Assembly (NCBI RefSeq): GCF_016861695.1
Contig: NZ_BOLP01000015.1
Span: forward strand, 1-64,000
Direction: 5' to 3'
DNA length: 64,000 nt
Source: Levilactobacillus andaensis
Lineage (GTDB): Bacteria; Bacillota; Bacilli; Lactobacillales; Lactobacillaceae
Under the pieces are notes generated by a model. That model was not told where the DNA came from, did no database searches, and was given only the letters and a program-made list of their open reading frames with translations. Of the stretch, positions 58,507 through 64,000 are shown piece by piece. Position numbers and translations under genes: made by a program. How positions within the stretch are numbered: position 1 is the stretch's first letter; every line of letters begins with the position of its first letter.

Positions 58507-60258
58507 TCACTCTTTCCCCTGATACAGCTGTTTTTGTGCTAACCATAATTTTTGATACAGGCCCTTTTGTTTGACTAGCATTTGATGATTTCCCTGTTGA
58601 ACAATCCTTCCCGCTTGCATGACCAATATTTGATTGGCGCGTAATGTCGACCCCAAACGATGCGAAATTAAGACATTCAACTGGTTGTTAAATGTTGCCA
58701 TAAACTTATCGTAAAAGTTTTGCTCTGCCAAAGGATCCAGCGCAGCCGTTGGTTCATCGAAAATAACGATTTCCGCTTTTCGATAAAGTACGCGAGCAAA
58801 AAGCAAAGATTGCTGTTGCCCACCAGATAGTGAAATTCCTTTCGGATCTAGTTCATTGCCAATAATTGTGTCTGGGCTCAAATTCGCAAGACCGCTTTGA
58901 CGCAAGGCCCAAACAACCCGTTTGCTATCAGTACTCGCTAAGGGTTTCCCGGAAACATTTTCCGAAACCGTAACGTGTAAGAGAATATCGTCTTGAAATT
59001 CCACCGCAACTCGGCGCCAGTAATCGGCCATGTCAAGCTCACGTAATGGTTGATTGTTAACTCGTATTTCGCCTTGCGTTGGTTGATATAAGCCACACAT
59101 CAACTTTATTAGGGTCGTCTTTCCTGCGCCATTTTCACCAACTATTGCGACCGTCTCCCCCTTTCCAATAGAGAAGGAAACATCATGAATCACCTCAGTC
59201 TCATTTACTGAATAGCTAACTCGATCAAAGGTTATCCGCTCAATAGCAGCTACCTGTTTTTTCCCAGAATGCTTTTGTTGATCGGCCACAGCTAGAAATT
59301 TTTCCAAGTCTGCGACATAGACCTGATTTCTGCCAATTTCAGTTAGATCTTGAAATAGCGCTATTAGTCGACCGTTGAATGCTTGAATGGCCACCATAAA
59401 AGTTATGATAACGTCAACGTTAGATTTCGTAAAAATAAGCCAACCGAGCGCGCCAACAATTCCTAATGTGTTCAACATCACCTGAATCCCATTAACGTTG
59501 GCAGAAATTCTAACGTACTTGCGTTGCCAATCAACAAGCTGTCGAATGAATCTTTGAAAGTACTTGGTAAATACCGAATCGAAATGAAATAGACGGATAT
59601 CTTTGCCATTTTGACGCTGCATTAATGTTCGGACAAGATTACTAACTTGCGTATTAATCCGATTGCGTTCCGGTTTATGCTTAATAAACCAGTTATTGCG
59701 CCACCTTTGCAGGAGTAACGCCAAAGCGTTCAAGCCCAGAAGCCAGATGACGCTCCCAATATTCGCCCATCCCATAATGAACAGCAAAGCCATGCCCTGA
59801 ACCAAGTTACGGCTAAAATCAAACGTGCGATTCAGAATTGCTTCAAGTCCAGTATTTCCGCCATTGTAGATTGCCTCATACCCCTGATCAATCAACGTCT
59901 TTCCTTCAACCGAATCTAAAGTTTCCTGCGGCCATTGGAAGATGTCTTGAGCAAACTTAGGTAGGTATTGATAGCGAAATAAAAACGTTTTTTTCGCCAA
60001 ATGACTCTGAATTTGCGTATCCAGACCGGCCAATCCATAAGCAACGGCCGCCATTCCCCCAATAAATATTGCTATTATCCAAGTTGACAGACTGCTAGTC
60101 GTTAGGCGAATGATAATGGCCGGCAATAATGTAAAGAGGGTTAGAAAAAGCGTACTACACCCGATATCACCTAGCCAAAGTCCAAAGACAACCAACTTCT
60201 TAATGGTCATCACAAATAATCGAAAGACACTTTTCCAATTTCTAAAAGTTTCCATCAT
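58507..60258 (-). CDS. ABC exporter, half of a heterodimer
   Basis: This 583-residue protein has a polytopic domain (about 1-320) and an ATPase with GENGAGKTT, SLSGGQQQS, IVIFDEPTAALD and LISHRLG. Both ATPase sites of the pair look largely canonical. It is the first gene of the two-gene unit, with a GGTGA Shine-Dalgarno sequence. Its GC content is between backbone and island. Confidence 0.88.
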   Translation of the reverse strand: MMETFRNWKSVFRLFVMTIKKLVVFGLWLGDIGCSTLFLTLFTLLPAIIIRLTTSSLSTWIIAIFIGGMAAVAYGLAGLDTQIQSHLAKKTFLFRYQYLPKFAQDIFQWPQETLDSVEGKTLIDQGYEAIYNGGNTGLEAILNRTFDFSRNLVQGMALLFIMGWANIGSVIWLLGLNALALLLQRWRNNWFIKHKPERNRINTQVSNLVRTLMQRQNGKDIRLFHFDSVFTKYFQRFIRQLVDWQRKYVRISANVNGIQVMLNTLGIVGALGWLIFTKSNVDVIITFMVAIQAFNGRLIALFQDLTEIGRNQVYVADLEKFLAVADQQKHSGKKQVAAIERITFDRVSYSVNETEVIHDVSFSIGKGETVAIVGENGAGKTTLIKLMCGLYQPTQGEIRVNNQPLRELDMADYWRRVAVEFQDDILLHVTVSENVSGKPLASTDSKRVVWALRQSGLANLSPDTIIGNELDPKGISLSGGQQQSLLFARVLYRKAEIVIFDEPTAALDPLAEQNFYDKFMATFNNQLNVLISHRLGSTLRANQILVMQAGRIVQQGNHQMLVKQKGLYQKLWLAQKQLYQGKE

Positions 60259-60595
60259 TCGTCACCTACTATCATTCACTTCTCGACTAGGGACTTCTGT
60301 AATAGCCAACTGACGCTCTATAAGTCTCCCCATAGCTGACCTTATCTGCTGGTCACCACTTATTTTCAAATAATATTTCTTCAAAATTATTCTTGCACCA
60401 AATTTTCTTCTAAGTTTCCTTAGTAATGACAAAATTGTACCGCCATCTGCTCTAAAGGCACTAATTTCTTTCTGCGTTTCTATTTGATAGTTATGCTTCC
60501 ATAATGAACATCATTCTAGATAGCCATTGGTAACTATTTCTGCTCAGAAGCTCTGCTTTTTCAGGGGATACATTACCCCCTGTGGCCATTCCACA
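60259..60595. other. Intergenic gap without recognised features
   Basis: AT-rich. No frame with a Shine-Dalgarno site was found, and the promoter of the ABC pair is not obvious. Confidence 0.4.
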
Positions 60596-60785
60596 AGTAC
60601 CCACGCCACTTAATATCCGACAAAAATGGCTCGCGAAATCCATCCAGATTTCACGAGCCATTTTCCGTTCCAACGACCAGTAGTCGCCGTCACGGTTTAT
60701 TTAAATTTTTAAGCTTAAGCCTTAGTGAAAGTCCACTTAGCAGCTGGCGCAACGCCGGCCTTGGTTGAGATCACTTGGTTCTTGC
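60596..60785. repeat. Cassette D, copy 4 (parental position)
   Basis: Terminator hairpin (about 60623-60664, minus strand GGCTCGTGAAATC / GATTTCGCGAGCC then T5), the CGACCAGTAGTCGCCGTCACGG block, and the last 70 bases of the secreted-protein gene. Here the cassette is in a natural context, so it is probably the source of the others. Confidence 0.8.
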
Positions 60786-61554
60786 TGTTAACGATCTTGA
60801 ACTTCTTTGCGGAAGTAAAGCGCATGTAGAAGGTTTCAGCCGTCTTAGAACCCTTAGGCGTGTAAGTAATCTTCCAGAAAGTAGGCGTCTTAGCATCTAC
60901 GCTGTACTTCGCGTAAGAAACTAAAGTCTTAACCTTCTTGCCGTTCTTGTAAAGGGTTTGGTTAAAACCAGTCTTTTGACTGAAGACGAACTTTTGGGAG
61001 TACTTGTTGGCCGTGTTAGAAGCCCAAGTCCCAGTTGGCGTCTTAACGGAGAAGCTAGCAGCCGTACTCTTCTTGGTAGCAGTCTTGGTTGCGGTCGTCT
61101 TCTTCGTGGTGGTCTTCTTGGTCGTAGTCGTCTTAGCTGCGGTCTTCTTCGTGGTCGTTGCGGCCTTCGTTGAAGCAGCTTGGACGCGGATGATCCGGTA
61201 GAAGTAAGCCTTAGTCTTCGCATTCGTTGCGTACACGTAGACGTTAGCGTCCTTCTTTAGCTTGTTGGACAACTTGATGGTGTATTTTCCAGTCGTCTTA
61301 GAAGCCGTGCCACTTGCCAAGTTCTTCTTAGCATTCTTCGTGGCCTTGACCGTGATCTTAGAGCCCTTCGTAGCAGTCCCTGAAATCGTCGTTGACGTCG
61401 TGTAAATGGCGTTGACCTTCAAGCTTGGGCTAACGTAAGTTGACTTCGTTGCCGCGTGAGCCGTCGTTGCGGAGGTAACTGCAGTAGCTGGGACCGTTGC
61501 GCCAACAGTGGCTAACGTGACTAACCCAGTCAAAGCAACCATAAATTTCTTCAT
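60715..61554 (-). CDS. Secreted cell-surface protein with Ig-like, Lys/Thr-rich and GTW domains
   Basis: This 279-residue protein has a signal peptide (MKKFMVALTGLVTLATVGAT, cleavage after AHA), a bacterial Ig-like domain (about 37-125, GTATKGSKITVKATKNAKKN), a low-complexity Lys/Thr/Ala linker (about 128-168) likely to bind anionic wall polymers, and a C-terminal domain with GTW, 25 residues, KNGKKV. AAGGGG precedes the ATG. Its promoter holds three perfect WalR-type half-sites. Its last residues recur in the two 58-residue proteins. Role unknown; a wall-associated structural or protective function is plausible. Confidence 0.85.
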   Translation of the reverse strand: MKKFMVALTGLVTLATVGATVPATAVTSATTAHAATKSTYVSPSLKVNAIYTTSTTISGTATKGSKITVKATKNAKKNLASGTASKTTGKYTIKLSNKLKKDANVYVYATNAKTKAYFYRIIRVQAASTKAATTTKKTAAKTTTTKKTTTKKTTATKTATKKSTAASFSVKTPTGTWASNTANKYSQKFVFSQKTGFNQTLYKNGKKVKTLVSYAKYSVDAKTPTFWKITYTPKGSKTAETFYMRFTSAKKFKIVNSKNQVISTKAGVAPAAKWTFTKA

Positions 61555-61619
61555 TATATTCTGACCCCTTAGTCTACCGGCAGTTACCCACCGGCATATT
61601 TTTTAAACCGACTTGTAGT

Positions 61620-61647
61620 ATAACAGATTTTTTACAAAATCGTTACA
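61620..61647 (-). promoter_or_regulatory. Perfect triple WalR-type box
   Basis: Minus strand: TGTAAC (61642-61647), N5, TGTAAA (61631-61636), N5, TGTTAT (61620-61625). All three fit TGTWAH with the required 11-base period. TATACT overlaps the third box and is a possible -10, so the geometry differs from the Apf promoters. Confidence 0.75.
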
Positions 61648-61783
61648 TAATCGAACAAGAGTTTAGGGTTTTTTAAGCACCCTTAAACTAGTCTTAATCT
61701 TCAATTAGTAATTGGGTTAACTGATTCCGCGAGTAAGTTAATGTGAGGCTTCTAACATTCAGCGTACGAACATTAGAATATGA

Positions 61784-61812
61784 TGACAAGTTTTTTTACT
61801 TAGTGCTACAAT
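61784..61812 (+). promoter_or_regulatory. Promoter of the BmrA-like gene
   Basis: TGACAA (61784-61789), 17-base spacer, TACAAT (61807-61812) preceded by TGC (extended -10). Confidence 0.65.
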
Positions 61813-61840
61813 TGTTAGATATAAAAGGAGCGCGATACTG

Positions 61841-63568
61841 ATGACACAGGCAAAGCGACGCAATAACGTTATGACTTTATTTAGTCAAATAAAATTTCCT
61901 AAACTCTTATTTTTCGGTGGTATTTTACTAACGATCGGTGGTGTGGCCTTCTCACTGATTTTACCTTTGGAGGTCCGAACGTTTGTCGATAGTTTTAAGA
62001 CGGGTTTTTCAGCTCGTAGTTTAACCTTAATCATCATCATGCTCGTAGGGTCCACCGTTTTTGATATGGGTGGCGGCTACCTCTTGGGTGTGTCTGGTCT
62101 ACGTATCGTTAGTCAATTGCGGCACAAAATTTCAGCCCATATCATCACGTTACCGGTCCCGTTCTTTGACACGCACCGGTCAGCTGAAGTCGCTAGTCAC
62201 GTCAGCAGTGACACTGAAAAAATCAACAACTTAATTAGCGGTAACGTGAGCACCTTAGTCTCTGGGCTGCTACTAACCGTTGGCTCAGTAATTATCCTGT
62301 TTACCATTAGCCCCTTATTGACGGCCATTATCATTGGGGCCTTGGCCTTAATGTCAGCCATCATCGCGCCGATCTCTAAAAAGGAAGTCAAATTGTATCA
62401 CGAAACGCAGGACCAATTAGGCAAATACAACGCCGACCTCCAGCAAAGCATTGCTGAAATCCGCTTGATCAAGACCTCGGATGCCGAACCTGGTATGATT
62501 CGTATTCTGGGGAAACGTATTCAGCAGCTTTACCGGACTAATTTGCACATTACCCTGCTAAACGCGCTCATCAACCCAATTGATTTTGCTATTTTAATGG
62601 GGACGATTTTCTTCGTCTTCATTGCCGGTGGTGCCATGGTTTCCCGCGGCATCATTACGATTGGGACTTTGACCTCATTTCTCATCTACGTTTTCCAGAT
62701 TCTCACGCCAGTCGCTAACGTTGGAACAACGCTGACTGAATTCAGAGCCGCTAACGGTGCCGCCGAAACGCTGACCGAGCTGCTCAATCACCCTGGTGAG
62801 GCGACGACCACGCTCAGTGACGACGTGCCGACCACCTCTTCGGCCATCACCTTTGACCACGTGAACTTTAGCTACCAGACCGGCGACGGCCCAACCATCA
62901 ACGACCTGTCCCTGACGATTGCACCGCAGAAGACGACCGCGTTCGTTGGCCCCAGTGGTGGCGGGAAGTCCACAATTCTTAGCCTGATCGAACGCTTCTA
63001 CCATTTGGACAGCGGGACCATCACCTACGCCGGACGCAACGTGCAGGACATCCCCTTGCCGCAGTGGCGCGCGTCAATCTCCTACGTCTCGCAGGAAACG
63101 TCGATGCTGTTCGGCACAATTCGCGACAACCTGGTCTTCGGGCTAACGACTAAACCGGACGATGACACGATCAAAAGGGCGCTACAATCCGCGGCGGCAC
63201 TGGATTTCGTCAACGATTTGCCAGCTGGCTTGGACACGGAACTCGCTGAACAGGCCCAAAACCTCTCTGGCGGTCAGATTCAACGGTTGATGATTGCCCG
63301 CGCCTTCCTTCGACCAGCGCCGATCATCATCCTCGATGAAGCCACGGCCAGCCTGGACAGCGCGTCGGAACAGTCGATTGAAGACGCCATCGAACGCCTC
63401 CAACAGACCAAGACCATCATCATCGTTGCCCACCGCCTCGCCACGGTCAAGAACGCCAACACCATCTTCTTCATCGAAAAGGGCGCCGTCACCGGTTCCG
63501 GCACGCACCAGAGCCTGATTGCGACGCACCCGCTGTACCGGCAGTATGTGGAGGAGCAATTGGTTTAA
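61841..63568 (+). CDS. BmrA/LmrA-like multidrug ABC exporter
   Basis: This 575-residue half-transporter has six helices (about 1-315; early LTIGGVAFSLILPLEVRTFVD) and an ATPase with VGPSGGGKST, NLSGGQIQR, IIILDEATASLD and IIVAHRLATV. Canonical sites point to an active homodimer exporting lipophilic drugs. The AGGAG Shine-Dalgarno sequence and an extended -10 promoter lie upstream. Confidence 0.92.
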   Translation: MTQAKRRNNVMTLFSQIKFPKLLFFGGILLTIGGVAFSLILPLEVRTFVDSFKTGFSARSLTLIIIMLVGSTVFDMGGGYLLGVSGLRIVSQLRHKISAHIITLPVPFFDTHRSAEVASHVSSDTEKINNLISGNVSTLVSGLLLTVGSVIILFTISPLLTAIIIGALALMSAIIAPISKKEVKLYHETQDQLGKYNADLQQSIAEIRLIKTSDAEPGMIRILGKRIQQLYRTNLHITLLNALINPIDFAILMGTIFFVFIAGGAMVSRGIITIGTLTSFLIYVFQILTPVANVGTTLTEFRAANGAAETLTELLNHPGEATTTLSDDVPTTSSAITFDHVNFSYQTGDGPTINDLSLTIAPQKTTAFVGPSGGGKSTILSLIERFYHLDSGTITYAGRNVQDIPLPQWRASISYVSQETSMLFGTIRDNLVFGLTTKPDDDTIKRALQSAAALDFVNDLPAGLDTELAEQAQNLSGGQIQRLMIARAFLRPAPIIILDEATASLDSASEQSIEDAIERLQQTKTIIIVAHRLATVKNANTIFFIEKGAVTGSGTHQSLIATHPLYRQYVEEQLV

Positions 63569-63571
63569 ATT

Positions 63572-63593
63572 GGCCGCGCTCCGGCTCAGACTA
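63572..63593. repeat. Repeat family B remnant
   Basis: GGCCGCGCTCCGGCTCAGACT joins the first and last bases of family B, leaving a 22-base scar just after the exporter stop. Confidence 0.5.
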
Positions 63594-63657
63594 AATTTTT
63601 CCATTACACTGCTTGTGGACGTGTCGTACCAATCTCATTAGAACTATATTTAAACTA

Positions 63658-63702
63658 CAAAGGACTCAGAACGCATGATACTCCGCGTTCTGAGTCCTTT
63701 TG
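63658..63702. terminator. Strong bidirectional terminator
   Basis: AAAGGACTCAGAACGC / GCGTTCTGAGTCCTTT with T4 on the plus strand and an A/T-rich other side. Confidence 0.9.
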
Positions 63703-63760
63703 TCACTGTTATAATTTCCACATAACAATCTAAATAGAGATACGGCCACTTCAAGCTAAC

Positions 63761-64000
63761 TTATTTTCCAGCAAACGTCCCCGTCTCCGCATCTTTTTGC
63801 CGGTAGTAATCCAACGCAAAGTCAACGATGGCGCGAAATGAGAAGGTCCGCAGCAGCGTGCCATTGGCTAACGTCAGGTCGTGCACGGCGCCTCTATTAG
63901 CCGCCACGAACTTGGCCCCCATCTCGTTGAAGTCGTCATAGGGTTCCAGCTCAATGGCCGCATAGTCGACCCATTTTGTCTGGCCATCGACCAACACCGG
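63761..64000 (-). CDS. Aminoglycoside 3-N-acetyltransferase-like protein, C-terminal part
   Basis: This is the last 80 or so residues of a gene entering from beyond the window. VLVDGQTKWVDYAAIELEPY, DDFNEMGAKF and the final region match the C-terminal end of the AAC(3)/YokD family, which acetylates aminoglycosides with acetyl-CoA. Chromosomal members may have other acceptors. No start can be given. Confidence 0.7.
   Translation of the reverse strand, partial: PVLVDGQTKWVDYAAIELEPYDDFNEMGAKFVAANRGAVHDLTLANGTLLRTFSFRAIVDFALDYYRQKDAETGTFAGK

Noticed and set aside
60491-60673. 60-codon minus-strand frame upstream of cassette D copy 4
   Set aside because: Its start lacks a ribosome-binding site and the frame runs through the terminator hairpin.
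60958-61201. Plus-strand Val-rich and minus-strand Arg/Pro-rich frames opposite or within the Lys/Thr linker of the secreted protein
   Set aside because: They are low-complexity shadows of the AAG/ACC-rich linker codons.

Overview
The window looks like the chromosome of a heterofermentative Lactobacillaceae member, probably close to Levilactobacillus or Lactiplantibacillus. The evidence is an adhE-type alcohol dehydrogenase, tandem aggregation-promoting-factor (Apf) genes, a mid-GC backbone, Shine-Dalgarno sites of the AAAGGAGG type, and Gram-positive regulatory boxes (cre, Rex, CIRCE, WalR-like). The species cannot be fixed from this sequence. I see no rRNA, tRNA, CRISPR array, prophage or transposase.

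0-14.7 kb: three Apf-like secreted proteins share one unusual promoter architecture. They are followed by an SDR oxidoreductase, adhE, a membrane-anchored GDPD, a DUF1836 regulator, a P-type ATPase, an aldo/keto reductase, a MazEF-like module and a small heat-shock protein under CIRCE. 15-22 kb: a four-gene operon for surface glycan synthesis (DPM-like/GtrA protein, BcsA-like synthase with PilZ domain, two paralogous polytopic proteins). 22-36 kb: housekeeping and stress genes, including a CorC-like protein, transporters, an ABC-F protein behind what looks like a complete uORF attenuator, NrdI plus nitroreductase, an AAA ATPase, and an HMA protein/Dps pair behind an FNR/FLP-type box. 36-41 kb: a LacI-regulated sugar locus with a frameshifted transporter and a GH31 alpha-glucosidase. 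38-46 kb is crowded with two families of palindromic intergenic repeats. It also holds a second FLP-type box driving a P1B-type ATPase, and an ABC-2 export operon.

48.5-60.3 kb is an exporter-rich accessory region: one ABC half-exporter, two MFS proteins and a two-gene ABC exporter. In its middle lies an AT-rich island (about 51.99-56.09 kb). This holds a ribbon-helix-helix regulator and MFS exporter diverging from a 48-residue peptide gene, which is followed by three tightly packed helical proteins I cannot name. The island is flanked by two direct copies of a cassette made of a terminator and a 58-codon ORF. The cassette's 3' end is nearly identical to that of a secreted-protein gene at 60.7 kb. 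This island is the best candidate for an undescribed peptide-based system.

60.7-64 kb: the parent secreted protein, with three perfect WalR-type half-sites, a BmrA-like ABC exporter, and the 3' end of an aminoglycoside 3-N-acetyltransferase-like gene running off the window.

Three intergenic repeat families (called A, B and C here) and the cassette family D account for most long non-coding stretches. Family A carries compensatory base changes between copies, so its hairpin shape has probably been maintained.
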